Assembly: GCF_040436345.1 (NCBI RefSeq)
Contig: NC_133230.1
Coordinates: 18,176,197 to 18,240,196 of the forward strand
Length of the DNA stretch: 64,000 bases
Source of the DNA: Pagrus major
Lineage: Eukaryota > Chordata > Actinopteri > Spariformes > Sparidae
Reading direction: 5' to 3'
Part shown: positions 13,042 through 28,000 of the stretch, one piece after another
Layout: the number at the start of each line of letters is the position of its first letter
Numbering within the stretch: position 1 is the stretch's first letter
Translations under genes and position numbers: made by a program
The notes under the pieces: generated by a model
Database searches by the model: none
Told to the model about the DNA's origin: nothing
What the model saw: only the letters and a program-made list of their open reading frames with translations

Positions 13042-16000
13042 TGCAGCAGCAGGTTGCACTCAAATATCTTTTTGGACCACTGACTGTTTTTACCATAAGA
13101 AAGGAAAGATTTTTATATCAGGGAGTCAAAGAAGAGAAGCGGATGGACCCTTTTATTCCCCTTTTTTGAAAAGATTTCTTCAAACAGATCTTGTACCTGT
13201 TGTTTGTTGTTGGTTCAGTTGAGTTCAGGTGTTTGCCTGCAGGTTCCAGAAGTGTACTTTAGAGATTGGGTTTTAATTATTGACCATTCAAATACAGAAG
13301 TAGTCAGTTTTGTTGTAGGTGTTCCACTTGCTCTTAAAACATGGGTGTTTTAAGCTGGATGCCAAAATGCATGTATACGACGTCTACTTAACTTCCTCTC
13401 CGGGCCCGGCCCCCCTCCCTGTGAGTGTCACGGTTGCTGGCATGTGTGTGATGGTAGGTCTGAAGGGTCAGGGCCTGGTCATTGTGCCCTGGTCATGGCT
13501 GAGTGACACCACCGCCTGCCTTCTGTTCACCCCAGGGACCCCTGCCTGATTGACAGCCCCTCCTGCACCCATCACCCGCATCCTTTATTGGGGGCCATAG
13601 AGGGGTGTAACAGCAGCAGTATTTCCCCTCTTTTACTGCCTGTTATACTGCTCAAATATGCGTTTTTCTACTGTGACAGGAGCTCTCATGTGAGGTTAAG
13701 CACTACTTCTGCGTCACTGTTATAAGGTGTAACCAGAAAGGGTGTTGCTTGGAGGTTTCAAGGGGGAAGTTGGTTGTGTTTTCCTGTCAGTCTCCCACGA
13801 CCAAGCTCAGTGGCAGCACATGAGAAAGAGAGAGAGCTGACAAGAGTCATATGAGCACTTTTAGGTCGATAAGAGAGTCAGTATTTCTGTATCTGTTATC
13901 CAGCCCTTCGTTCATTCATATTTGCTCATATTTATTTGATTGGCAGAATAGTTGCTTATTTTTGGATCCGTTCCCTCATTAAGTGGCAGAAAAAACCACA
14001 GCTTAATATTTTAAAATGTCCTTGGAATGATGATGATTATTAAAACAACAACTAAAATACTTCCAGTGTTGTCCACCTTTGTTTGCACCATGACTAACGA
14101 GGCTTGCCGAGCATACAGATAGATTGGCAAGGCATCAACTTTGAACAGGCAGTAGTGTAAACAGCTCTACCAAAATTAATATCACTGAGGGATTTGATAG
14201 CCATTCAATCTGACGGGAGGATTGCTTGGGTGTATTGATTTTTGAGGAAAGATAATCAAGGATATCAAGAATATTTAATAGATAACATGATGTGTAGTTA
14301 CCTGCTTTCGATTAGGCAGATCGGTAATTTTACAAACATATTTTCCTGATGACAGAAGCATAAGGAATCATGTTGCTTTAATTTGAAACAATAGTAGTAG
14401 CAGAAGTAACTCAGCAGCATTATGTGAAACACCTTTGGACGCGTTGGGGCCGCAGAAACAAGCTGTTTACACAACATTGACATATCATCACCTTTTAATT
14501 TAATATGGCAAACAGATGCTTATTTACACATCCAGCGGTTATAGGCCAACATTGGTATTCATTTAGAGTGTCTCAGGCCAACTGGTCAAAGTAAGTCTAA
14601 GCTTCACTCTCTTCTTGCTCTGTTTTTGGTCTCTACCACCTCCTGAGGGAAATATCTGCCTCTTTAAGTGGTAAATGCTCCACTGTGTTAAGCAACGTAT
14701 CACTAACAGTGTCTGTCTGCAGTTTGGTCTGAGCAGGTAGCTTACAGGGTGTTTTTAAGGCTTTTTCTTGTGAGAATGTGGTGAGAATGAACAGTACCTG
14801 TAAAGTTGTGGGCCAGGCAGCTAAACAGAGAGCAAATACTTGCTATAAAGCTCAATAAAACTGAGTAGAGCTGCATCCCTTTTCATATTCTCGTATTGTG
14901 TTTACATTTGATTATTATTAAAGTGTCAATTTTAGCTGTTTTAAAGAGGAAGCATTAAGATACAGTTAACGATATGTTGCCAACGATAATAATAATATCA
15001 CGACACAGTGATTCTGAGATAATCGCTATATAGCGAGACAATCATCTAACAATATAACACAATATCTGTCTCACTGAAGAATACAAAATACCCCGAAAAG
15101 GCTAAGTGCAGGCATTATATATTTAGTCGCTGCATTCTGGTGTCAGTTTCACAGAATTTGACATTAAGTGAGATGAAACAATGTATTAAAAGTGCATAGA
15201 GTCTTTCATTAGTGCCTCTTTATTACACACACTGGCTGCAACTTGTCGATTTTCATGTGTGCCATCAATCCAGTATAAAAAAGCTGTAGACTGGCAGAAG
15301 TCCGGACTGTCAGAAAGCGGAACAGTTCTGGAATTTAAATGTTTGAGGGGAGGATACAGCTATGCCCCACTAAAGTTTTTTCAATATGTGTAAATGCAGT
15401 TTGGAGGAATTTTACAACACAAGCTGTCATGAAGTAGTGACTCTGGTAAGTCAAATTGTCAGGGGGAATCTTTTTAAAACGCATCCATGTTTTCATAAAA
15501 ATATAGTATCACAAGAGAAAGCAATACGATATATTTGTGATAATGCTCAGTTATCCTTTGAGGAAACTTTGGTCAACTATTACCAGGTGCCCTGATAATC
15601 AAAGCTTTCACATAAAGAAAAGTAGAGCTTCAGATTTAATGCTCACTGGCTCTTCAATTAATTACTAACCAATAACCTGGGCACTGAGGTTTGCCAAGGG
15701 TGTGTTGGAGGCAGGAGGCCAAAGGTTAGCTTTATTGAGTAGGGCCAAGATTTAGAGAGGGGGGGATGCAGCCATTCTTCTCTGAGAGCAGGAGCTACTA
15801 GTTAACTGTGTAATATATTACGTGTTGACATTTCTACGACTGATTCATATTTAGTCACTATCAGGGAAGAAATGCTTTATAAAACACTTGGGACCATGTG
15901 ACGTCACCCTCATTGGTCAACAGGGACGTCGGCCAGAGAGCAATGTGTCACAAGAAGACATCCGGCAGTCACATTCTTTACCGTCTTTGCCGGTTTCTGT

Positions 16001-19000
16001 CAGCTCTCAGTTTTTCCTCAGCCTTTAATATGTTACCAGGAGATTCTGCAAAACGCTGCCCTCAGCACACCCTGACCTTTGTCATTTCCGGTGGCCCAGT
16101 TCAGTTCGCGTTATCTAATCAGGGAAACATCTGACTCTAAGTGAAGGGACAGAGAGTGGATGTGGGCAGTGAGATTATGATGTGTAAGATATACATTTAT
16201 GTATGATTAATAATCAGTATCGAGGTATGAGTGTGATACAGTCTGCCCATATACTGAAATCCAATTTAGTGATGGTTTCCTTTCTTTCCTACAGGCGTTT
16301 AGATTTGTGTTATTACACTGTATGGCAGTACAGCCTTTTTCCAGTTTGTGGCTGTTTGACTTTGAATGATGACGCATGTGTTTAAGTTGCTGTATGTCCA
16401 AAAAATCTGTAGCTTTATGCATTTTTGTGCACACCCCCTCATGTCAGCCGTTTATAAAACAGTGAATAATGTTTTCCTTCAGCTACATTGCTAGTATTTT
16501 GTATCACGGATAACTCTTTCAATAGGTGAGTGAGACGAGTCATAGCAGTATCATTTAAAGGAAGTTGATATGAGCTGGAGTGCCCGTCATGTGTTGGATA
16601 GCTTGAAACCACCTGCTTTCGGGTAAAGATTGAAAAGGCTGAACTTGGCCACTTGGTCAGTCACCCTCCGGCTGAGGTTAAACATACACTGAAAGCTTCA
16701 CACTTTAGTCTGTGAGTTCGTTCCCTAAAACAGAAACATACATTTAATCTGCGGTTGAGTTATTGACTTTGCTCCTTCATGTTCTATTTTTAGTTTTGTT
16801 GCAGCTTCTAGGCTAGCTTGTTGCTAGTTAATAGCTCCTGCCACCACCCAGATTTCCCCACGGTTTCATTTGTTTTATTTAATCTGGGCATCAGAGGAGC
16901 TCTAGTGTGTATGTGGCCTGTGGTGAACTATGTTTAAACACTCAGATGTGATGTAGACAGTTTAGACCCGTCTCTTCTACATCAGTATGACTGTATAGTG
17001 TGTTCCTCATCACACATTCCCTAACCATTCTGTTTAGGCTACATACGTGTACTGTACTGAGGCTTTTTTATGCTGGGGTTCAACTGTATTATGTGGGCTG
17101 ATATTTCATGGAGGCTGTCTACTTTTGATTATGTTTTTGTAATCCATTTGATATTAAAGTTCTCCAGAATACACCCCCATGAAAAAGACCTTGATAGAAA
17201 ATTTTAAATGCTGGTCACTGCTGATTATGTTTACTAAAAGCATTGTTTTCCTTTGCTCTTTCCCTCTCTTCTCATTCCTTCCACCTTCCTCATCTTCCTC
17301 TCTTCCTGTCCTGCCTTCCTCCTCCACAGTGACAGTTATGCGCGTGTGAGAGCAGTGGTCATGACTCGGGATGACTCCAGCGGTGGGTGGCTTCCCCTGG
17401 GGGGCGGAGGCCTTAGCTGTGTCACCGTCTATAAGGTCAGCAGGGCGGAGGACAGCAGCAGCACCCACAGTGGAGGCAGCGGAGGAAGCAGCAGCAACCT
17501 CAGCCCGTGTAGCCCCAGCCCTAGTCCCAGCCCCAGCCCTAGTCCCAGCCCCACCGCTGTGGAGTTCCACATCAAGGGCGAGAGGCTCAAAGACAAATTG
17601 GTAAGGGAACCTCCAGCTCATTTCAATGTATTAGGTTATGCTACGCTGCATAAATTCATATTACACAAGATGATAGGTTGACTCGCTCTGTTATTTAGTC
17701 ATTCCTTCTCTTTCATGCACATTCAGGTGCACAAACCAGAGATGGTGCATTCTCTTGGATGAGATCACCCTGAGCCCCCCTTTCCCAGACTCCCCCCTCT
17801 CTCTCTCTGTCTCACTCACAAGCACACTCACACACACAGGAAGTGGTTGTTTGGCTTTCCTCCATGGCGCAGGTATCTGAAAATAGGAGCGAACTGCGTG
17901 ATGCTGTGATGCATGATGATATCATCAGGGAGAAGGGCAGATTACTCAGGAGCGAAGAATGTGGGATGAGGGATGTGGGAAACGCACAAAGAGGTTGGAA
18001 GGGACTGAAATGATGGAATACGGGCTGGAAATTCACACTCACTCTGGTTTTCCATGAGTACACAAGGATTTGCCCACCTTTTTATGAGCATTTCCTCTGT
18101 CTTGATGTGTGATGTAAAGACTGTATGTGTCGGTAATTAAGCCAGGAAAATATGTTCCTTGTTAATGGTAAAAAAAAAAATCCTAAATGTCTATGTGTAC
18201 AAAGCGCTATATAGTTACATAGTTAAGCAGTGAGAATATAGGTTTTTAGACATGCTAATATTTCCCTTTATAATCTTTTTAGTTGCCATGTGACCTGACA
18301 CACTGACATGGGATAAACAGTCAAAGAAATAAATCCAAGATTATAAAACCGGCTTTTTCATATTATGGCTGCGACTAACTTAATTATTTTCATTATCAAT
18401 TAATCTGCCATTGACGATCGTTTTCTTTTCTGAGAATACTGAAAAATGTAAACACGATTACGAGAGCCGAAGGTGACATGAACATGATGCTTGTTGTCCA
18501 ACCAGCAGTTGAAAACCCAATGATTGCTCAATAGTCACTTAATTTTCAATTATGACAAAGAAAAGCAGGAAATTGTCACATTTGAGAAGCTGGAATCAAA
18601 TGAAAGCAAATATTTAGAATTTTCTCAAAAAAAAAAAAACCCAACTAATTCTTTAGCCAAAAAGCTGCTCATTAATTTTCCGTCACCAGCTGGCTGATTA
18701 GTCGACTACTAGTCATTTGTTATATATCGTGATATGGCATAACTGTTGTCTTTTCCTGGCATTATACGTCTTAGCATTTATGAAGTGTTTTGGAGAGATT
18801 TCAATATATATATTAGATATATATAGAGTAGCAGAATATAGCCTGAAAGTATCACAATATTATTTGCAGGACATATCGTCCAGCCCTGATTACAGGTTTT
18901 CTTTCCAAACTCTGTGCAGTCACTGTATTGTGATATGGGTGCAGCTGGTAAAGGTAAAATGCGTTATAACAAGATACTGGCCTACAAATCTTGTTCTCCA

Positions 19001-22000
19001 AATGTAAGAAAACATCTTGGTTCAGTAAAGACTCCAGTAATCATGATTTTAATAGTTGTGATGCAAAAATGACCGTTCCCACATATTGTGAGTAATACAG
19101 CAATTGCATTATCTGTCAGAGTAATCGCAATATGATTTTTGTACCATATCGTGTAGCACAAAATAATTGTTTAAAGCTATCAACGATCGGCTAAATCTTC
19201 TTTACTGTTTATCGGTTTTAATTCACCCCAATAATACAAAATGCTATTTCAGCCTCATCTGCATTTACAGACTCAAACAAATAATTCAACTTCACAAGCA
19301 CAATTTGTCAGTATGTTGCAGTGGGACCAGCAGTATCAGGATCATTCACAGCAAAGAAGAAACCTCACCTGCATAACTCCACTTTGACTGTAGCTGTGAA
19401 CGTTTTTACACATTTTGCTACATGTACACATACAAACACTGCAAAGGGCAGTTCTTTTCCTCTTTTTCTGCAGTTTTAATCCGTATGGCGTTTGCTGTAG
19501 CTGCTGTAAAGCTCATGACCTTCTTCTCACGGACTCATTCTGTGTTGTAGATGTAAAACAGATCCAGTAGATGCACTGGGATAATCCTGGTCTGTGGTAA
19601 TGAGAGTGTAAATCTGTGTTAAAGAGAGAGACAGAACTGTCTGTCAGATGTCAGGAGACCAAGGAGGCCACCATGATGCACACAGTCTGGTGGCTCCTGA
19701 CGATCCGACATTAGAGGCTTGTTACAGCTGGGCGTCTAAATCACCTTTTTTTTTAATCTTCTTTGACTGAACACATTTTATGTGTGTTTTGTGTTTACGC
19801 CATGTTTGTGTTTTGTGCGTTGCTATCCAAGCGTGTGTGTGGCACAGGAAAGGGTGCGACGGGAATGCTGTTGTTCAGACAGGGTACAGACATGGCTCAG
19901 AGAACTCTTTTGGGATGTGGTAAAACACCCCTATCACCGCCAGAGTCTACCCCCAGCCACCACAACAAACACCCAGCCATATGTAGGTCTGTCGGGGATG
20001 CCACCCAGTTGCCATAGTGTTGGCACCAACCACAGCGCTACCGACAATCTGAGGGCATCAAGACGAGGAGAGGCAGGGTGATGAGTCCATGAAAACAACA
20101 GCAACAGACAAAACCACATAAGAATACGTTAGTGAGTGTCAGACGAAACGCAGGGCAATATCAGGAGCTGTTACCACAGTGTTGTCTAAAACAGTAACGT
20201 CAGTGTTTTGATTTCAAAGGTAAATGAAAGACCATAATTACGTTGTATGAGTGATGTTGAAAACAGAAAAAAAGAGGCCGAGGGAAGAGCTTTTGAATGT
20301 TTGAGAGGGTGTTTGGTTTGATTTGTTATGTCTAAAACACGACAAAGGGAAAATGCAGTCCCATGTCGTAGATGTAGTTCTTTGTCGCCTTGAGAGATAT
20401 CATTTTTATGCCTGAAATGGACAGAATGAAAAAGCACAATGACGCCGCCCCGTCATCTAGGAACCTGATCTAGATGGAAAAGAAATCAGATCAGAACAGA
20501 TGCAGTGATTATGAAATCACAAAGGTCCGGTTTTTTTTGGCCGGTAGAAACGAGGTGATTGGGGTGCGTGAGATATGAATCAGGCAGAGAGACGTGTGTA
20601 GTCAAAGAGCAGGAAACAGAGGTGGAGCCAGCTGGATGGGAGACGGAAGAGGTGGAGGGGGATCTGTCTATAAGCGCAGTGATGCGGCACAGAGTGTACT
20701 GGTGATGACTCAGCTGACTCTCCATACAGCTACCAATCACTCTCCTCCTTGCTCCCCCCCTCCTCTCTCTCTCTCTCTCTTTCTCTCTCCTTCACTCTGA
20801 TTCTCTGACTCTCTTAAAAAACTACAGCTCTAATTGGTCGATGATTACTTACCATTCTGGGTCTCGGATTATGACAAATCTATGGCTTAGCTTTCACCTC
20901 GGTTGCTGTCGTTTGTAGTCTGCGACTCCCTCTGATTGGTGCAGCTGTGAATGTGGTGTAGATCAGGCTTACTTTTAAAAGCTTTGCCTCGGGGCAACGG
21001 CCCTCTTGATACAGTTGTTTGTCTCTAGTGTTAACCTTGTCATGTGATTGTTTTGAATCGTCTCTGCTAGCAAAATATGTTTGATTAGCTGCAATTCTTG
21101 GGTGATTGCAACCAGCGCCTTCAAAAACTCACATCTATATGCTCAAAACAAACTATTTTGTTCCGATTATAATATATCCTTTAATTTCAAGCATTGTTAT
21201 TGAAATCTTGAAATGATTATCAGATCGTAGTTATAATTCTGATGGCTGCGTTTATAGATCATAGCCTAATTTCTAGGATGTATGTAAACTTAGTCCACAC
21301 TATCTCTTCGCTCCTCTCTGCACGTCTCAGCTCACGTCTGTCTCCGTGTCCGTACCTCTCCTCCTCTTACATCTCCAGCCTCTATTCCGTTTCTGTCCCC
21401 CCTCTCTCTTTTTTTTTTTCTGTCAGGGTGGCTCCTCCTCCTCTCTTTTCTCTGAGCGCAGTGTGGAATGCGGTGTTAAGTATCGTCCTTCCATGCAACT
21501 GTGATACTTCCTCCTCCGTCGGCCACACTGTGCGCTCACCTTACCTGCTCCGGCTCCATTCAGTCTCGCCTCCACAATCAGCCCCAGAGGCGCAGCGGAC
21601 GCCCACCCGCCCACCCCACCCCTTCCTCGCCAGCCCATCCTCCTCACATGCATCCCTCTCATCCTCACTGGCTTAACCTTTGCCCCCCTCCTTTTCTTGG
21701 GGAGGCATGTATGCAGTATTGACATGAGGACAGAAATTAAGAGAAACATCTTCCAGTACACTTACAACCAAGTGTAAAAACCAGCTCTTGCTCAGACCAT
21801 CAGATGAAACGTATACCTTTGTGCACCCTCTCTGACACACATATCACATATCAGCAACCTCTCACACAGCAGCCACGTTTCAACCTCTTAAGTTGTGCGC
21901 GTTGACTGTTTTACGGATCGACGGCTAACTGTACAATCTGCTTTCAGTTGTTGAGTATCAGTTTGCGGCTGTCCTCCTGAGGCGAAGATGCACAGTGTAG

Positions 22001-23685
22001 CACTTGGGTCAGTGCTTTTCACCACACCGGCTCCGGCGCTCACAATTTCTCTTGCGCGGATCGCCATGCGTACGCTCACACATTCACACCCCATTAAGCC
22101 ACCTCTCGTGCACGTCGGTAAAAAAAAACCTCAAAGACTGTAATGGCCGTCTCTCATTTCATTTAATCTGCCTAGAGGAAGGCCGGGAGGCGGCCCAGTA
22201 GCCCTGATTAATAATAGGCTTTGGAAACACAGTCTCTCTCTGCCACACACTTGGGCTGCCTGGCTCCAAAACATACATAACCTCCCCTTCTTCTGCCACC
22301 ACCGCTGCTCTCTGACTTTATCATCATCTGTAATGAAAACCCCACCATTTAGAATGTGTTTTACAAATTATCCAAAGAGGTATGTGAAATTATTGGGTTT
22401 AGGATGATTTTTTTTTTCGTTTTCTATTTTAGAAACCCTGGAGTTATATAGTTCCAGATGCAGGCCTCTGCTCTGAACCTCTTTCACTCTGTTCTCGTGT
22501 TGCTGTGGAATGATTGAATGTGACACATTTAAACAGCTTAGGGTGAGGGGTAAGATGAAGGATTTACATGTGTGTTCCCCAGTTAGTTTCATCATTATAC
22601 CTTTTTTAAATGATGCAGGTTTCAGCCTGCATGCCAACAACTTGAGCTTGACCAAATGTCACTTCAATGCTCAAGTGCCTTATTTCACTCTCAACTCAAC
22701 TCTGTGTGTGTGTTTGTTGTCAGGTGGTCCTGGAGTGTGTGCTGCAGAAAGACGTAGTATACAACAAGGTCAACCCCATCTTCCACCACTGGAGGATCAA
22801 CGACAAGAAGTTCGGACTGACTTTCCAGAGCCCCGCTGACGCCCGTGCCTTTGACCGGGGCATACGTCGGGCCATTGAGGACATCAACCAAGGTGTGTGT
22901 GTGTTGACGGGTAGTAAATGGTGCCTGCGTGTGTGTTTTTAAAACACTGGGTTTGTTTGGAATCCCCTTTGAGAGGTCGCACTATACTGTATGTGTTGGC
23001 AGACATCCAATACGTGTAAAGTAATACGGGTGTATGTGTATGAACATGGCGTGCATCCTGTTAGCGGGTGTCTCCAGCCTGCATTCCTGCCTGTTTGTCA
23101 TTGGCTTTGTAATGGCTGACCTAGCATCTGTTCTAGGAGAGATGCATAGCGTTGATTAGCGTTGATGACTTCCCCCCACTGCTACCTGCTCACTCACCCA
23201 AGCATTACCCCTCGCGCGTTATCTTATCAGCGCCAGCTGCCCAGATAAACTCTCTGCTTCCTGTAGAGACTGGCAGGGCAACGCTGCGCCCAGACAGCGG
23301 CTGATATAGGACAGGGGAGGGAGGGTTGTTAAGAAAGACTGGGGGCAAGAGTTAGGACAAATAGGAGGAGTGGCAACCTGAGATAGGGAAGAAGAAACTT
23401 GACCATTGTGGGCTTTTGTGCTGCTCAGACTTGGTAGGTCTAGTCTAAAAAAAAAAAGAAAGGTAGGGTTTGTTCTGTCTGTGTTCACTGTGGCATTCGT
23501 ACAATTGTTCTTTAAGCTAAACTAGATATCACACTCGGTTGGAGCTGAGTCTTTGAGTTTAGTTAGCAGCTTTGGGTTCTGATAAGCATTATTTTTCAGT
23601 ACAGTGCCAGAGGTTGCAAAGTCATCCAATTAGCAGGAGAGTTGCCAGCTCAGCAATCTGCCACCCAGCCCCATGTTACACAAGA

Positions 23686-23739
<54 letters not shown>

Positions 23740-24824
23740 GGAGCTATAATCTCCTTTACTCTCTAGACCTGGGAACCCTGGGGAGCATAGAGGAGGTACA
23801 GCAGAACATATCGTAAAAGGCTTATCACCGCGAGGCATCAGTTGCTTCTTGCCCACAAGCGTTTATCTGAGATTTGCACTTCCTGGGCACAAGTCCACAC
23901 ACAGTCTACGTAAAAGGTAATCATGGGCAACAGCTGTAGGGCTGGCTTTGCAAGTAGCTCTGCCTGTCATCTTCTTTCCAGTCGAAGCAGGAGAACAAAG
24001 AATCATTGATTGCTATGAACATAACTATATTTTTGAAAGGATAACAATGTCATATCAGATGTAAGGGCCGCTTGGTTGGTGTAGAAGTTGGTTGATTTTG
24101 GCTGTGTAACTGGACTTTATATGAGTAGATTGACAGAAAATTAATCAGCAATCCTTAAATTAATCCTTTCAAGTGAAAATGGCCAAAATGTACGACTGCT
24201 AGCCTCTCAAATATAGATAATTGCCAGTATTCTTAGTCCTCTATGATAGCAACCTCAGTACTTTTGTAGTTTGGAGTGTTTGAAGAACTACTTTCACTTT
24301 TCTAGGAGATTTTATCGACCAAACAATTATTGGAGAAATTATCCTGAAGATGAATCAATAATGAAAGTAATAGTTAGTTGCAGCCCTGATTCACATAACG
24401 GGATGCTTCGGGAAGAAGGTTGAACGTCTCTGATTGCCGGTCAGTGTTGATTAAACACATCGCCCTCAGCCCACCTCACCCAGAGGCTGTACAGTTTCTG
24501 TCTGCTAGTAAAAGCTTCATCTCTTTCCTGTGAATGTCAGCTACAGCAGGTGATGGTGAGTTTGGTCTCCCCAGTGCCTCTCTTTCTCTTTTCTCTCTCC
24601 GTTCTCGCTCTCTCTCTCTCCCCCTGCTGTCCTCTCCTGCCTCTGCTCTCCTTTCTCTCCTGGCATCTTCTGTATTCTGCCAGTGTTGTGTAATGCCTCT
24701 CTTTAGCTCAGGCAGGCAGGTTCTTCTGTATTCCTGTTGCATCGTTCTGCTGCTGGACTGCTGCGTGAATGTGTGTGGGGAGAGAAGAGGCAGCAAAAGA
24801 GAGAGAGGGAGAGAATATGTTTTG

Positions 24825-24903
<79 letters not shown>

Positions 24904-24994
24904 CAGTCTTGCAGTCCTCTGTTGCCATGGTAACGCCGGGCACATGGCTCAGGCAGCTTCGTGGCCCAGCACTGCCAGAGTCGTGCTGCAGGAA

Positions 24995-25029
<35 letters not shown>

Positions 25030-28000
25030 GTCATACACACACACACACACACCTTTCTCCATGTGATTCAGTCAGACGGACCGACTGATGGACCGACCGG
25101 GTCTAACACTAGTCCGGTGAATTCTTCTGGCCTCTGTAGCAAAGACGGAAGTGCCGTGAATGAATGCAAACAGACTGGCTGATGCCTCAGTGCTTCAAAC
25201 AAGGCCTCAGTGATCCTAATTAAGTGGACCTAAGTTTTAAAAAGATCCTCTCGATGCCCCAGGTACAAACAGTTTCCCATTCATCCCAATGGAAATGGTT
25301 TAATCCCTGTTTTCTGCAACATTGCCAAGAAAGTAGCCCAAATCATTTCCCCTTCTATTAAGTTTCTTTAACAGTATTTCCTTTTATATATGTTCTGGCT
25401 GCTGCTGCCTGACAAACAAGTCCCAGGTTTCATGAGACATGCACCACTGTGTTTCAAATTACAATACTAGTCTGAATATCAGAGCTTGTAATACAGTAGT
25501 ACAAAAGTAAACATTACTTTTGATGTGCACAGGTATAACACACATCATACAAGGGTACAGTTTCAAGGTATCACAGTATATGCTATTGCGAAATTATTGT
25601 AATTATTAATATTAGTTACAATGACCTTTTAATACGATTAAAACATTAAAAACTTGAAAAAACATTTTTTTAAACAACATTTATTCAGTAGAATTTAATG
25701 TCATAGATGAGCAAATTCTCACAGTATGACAAATGATAGCAAGTCCTAAGTTACTCATAAAGGTATGTATTTATACATGGCATCATTATGATTCAGGGAA
25801 TACATTGAAAGCACAGAAAATTGGTACCAACACTAGTTTTACACATCTAATACAACCCTCAAGACTTTATTGGATTACAAAACCTCATGCTCTGCAGACA
25901 AAAGGGCGTCACTGAAGTCCCTCAGTAAAGTGTGATGATTTCATTGTTGACACATATGAACACAATTAAAATTAACTGTAAAATCTGATACAGTATTTAA
26001 GTATAACTTCTGGGTAGTTTAAAAAAAAACAACTAAAGACAATAATAATACAAGATTACCTATTAAACAATGGTGCTCTCAATGGGACTAATGTCTCCCT
26101 GCTTAAGTAGAAAAAGGGTTTAACAAAACAGCACTTTGTGTTTAAGTATCAGTGAGACTAGTGTCCTTCCTCGGGTTACACCCTCCACAGTTTGATTCTC
26201 TGTGGTAATGAAAAGCTGTAACACAGTCGGCCTGCTACCTGAAACATAAGCCCCGACTCCAGCATCAGCAGACGAGACGTTTTGGATGCGGGAAATGGCA
26301 CATGGCGTTTTAGCCCAGGGTCGGGGTTACATTATTCTAGACATGCATATTTCATTAACTTGTGTGTGCCCCACTGACACAGAGCAGCTTTTTTTTCCTC
26401 CCCCCATTAGGCTACAGTCAAGAGGAAAGCAGAACTCTTGCCCTATTATGGCCTGACAAGAATCAGCAATGTAAATCTGTTGGTTGAGCAAGTGCATGTC
26501 ATCCATTGAGGGTGAAATGGTTTTGATAAATACCATTTGCATAAAGATATTTTTAGAAATGCAGATATGACTTGCAAATAGTTCAAGGGAGTCAATGAGT
26601 GTGTCATTTCACTGGTGTTCTGTGAGGTAACCTCCCCCTCCATGGGAAAGTTCCTAAATCTAGGCCTTCCTTGTATTTGTTAATCAAATGTAGCTGTCTA
26701 TGGTACTAAAAATAGCACTACATGTATGTGCTGTCAATACAGGTGTTGTTTTGTAAATAAACCTGATGCTACATGTCGGTAATATATGGAGGTGATACAT
26801 GACACTTAAATATTGTAAACTTTTAGTCTGTCTAACAATGCATATATTGGAGTCAGGCCTCTAATCTTTTTCCCATCTGGGTTCTTCTCTCTTGCAGGTT
26901 GTCGGTCGTTTGGGGAAGGGGATATTCCTGAGGATGGACTACCGGTGAGTAAGATTAAAGCTTAGAGGTTCTGGCTAAGAGAAAATACAATACAGTGTAA
27001 AACTGAGAAAAACACGTCGATTATTTTTTAATATCTTCATGTCAAGGAGTGGAAAAACGGCTGATTATAATGTTGAAGTGCACCTGGTGTAGGTTTTATA
27101 GAGTTCAATTCATCACTCAGCTCTCCCTCGCTGTTAAATAGGAGGCAGGTCATAGCTAGAACCTGAGCCATATGTTTGAGCCCTGATGTGTCCCACCCAG
27201 GCGCTGACACCTGCCTTTGTTTCCTAACAGTTGTTCTTGGAGATTTACAGGTGTTTAACCAGTGCCAGCCAGACCCCGAGGTGAAGCTGGGTGTTGGCCA
27301 GCGAATGTGCTGGAGCAGGCTTAGCTGTCTCTATCAATCTAACCTGGTTGCTGTCACTCTCGTTACAACTGATGCCGATATAATAACTTTTGCCTCAGGA
27401 GCTGGTTGTTCAAAGGCAGCTTGGTGGAAATTCTCTGCTATTTCAATGGTCTCCACACTGAATGCGTTTCTTCACGAGCTGGGCCTCTTTTTGTTGACAG
27501 GTTGAGAACCATTAAGGTGCGTTATGTGAAGAATTGTATGTGTTTCTGGCATGTGGCGCTCTATTGACTGCTGACATGTGTGGTTAAGAATGTCGTGTTC
27601 TCAGGGAGAGAAAGGTATATAGTTCATGTCCACACACCCATGTTGATTTGTTCAAGATATCGGGCCTGTTACAGAAACGTCAGTCACCTCTGATTGCAAA
27701 GTAGGTGAAAAGACACCTTTGTGGGAGGAAGGGCAGTTCTTGTACTGTACAGGTACACAGACAAGAAATGTAGAAACCATCCATACATGAATCTGTTAAA
27801 TATGTACCCTGTTATATCATATAAATGAACCATGTATCTATCAGCTGTGTGATGGCGATCAGATTGGAGACTTAACCACTATCCATTTGCTAAGATGGCG
27901 ATCTTAGCAAATGGATGTGATCGATGTGTCTCGATCACAGAGACGGCTTCTTAGCAGAATCTTCCGCTCCTCCTGCCAGCTGGCGTATTTAGGTTGTAGT

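Larger units (their letters stand above)
4742..17329 (+). other. spred1 intron 1
   Basis: A 12.6 kb intron from GTGAGT to CACAG with no supported exon. It holds a CpG-dense patch at about 5578-5672, a dispersed repeat at 7480-7890, a CA run at 9564-9596, a pyrimidine-rich block with pentanucleotide and CTC repeats at about 11.7-12.9 kb, and a TG run at 12989-13041. Long ORFs here come from low-complexity DNA. The remainder looks unique; any enhancers cannot be identified by eye. Confidence 0.7.
17601..22723 (+). other. spred1 intron 2
   Basis: A 5.1 kb intron splitting the EVH1 domain at the same place as in human SPRED1 (KDKL|VVLEC). It contains an hAT-like MITE at 18367-18715, a partial dispersed repeat at 18717-18890, and short CT-rich stretches at about 20760-20800 and 21300-21430. 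Nothing else supportable was seen. Confidence 0.75.
22893..26897 (+). other. spred1 intron 3
   Basis: A 4.0 kb intron with a GGCT tetranucleotide array (23686-23739), a reverse-oriented MITE fragment (24130-24390), a long TG array (24827-24899) and a CT run (24997-25024). The rest has no recognised feature. Confidence 0.7.

Noticed and set aside
23572-23856. ORFs with repeated Trp-Leu-Ala-Gly or Ala-Ser-Gln-Pro
   Set aside because: They are translations of the GGCT tetranucleotide array.
24476-25088. ORFs of 155-184 codons over TG, CT and CA arrays
   Set aside because: Cys-Val, His-Thr and Ser-Leu repeats are translations of microsatellites.
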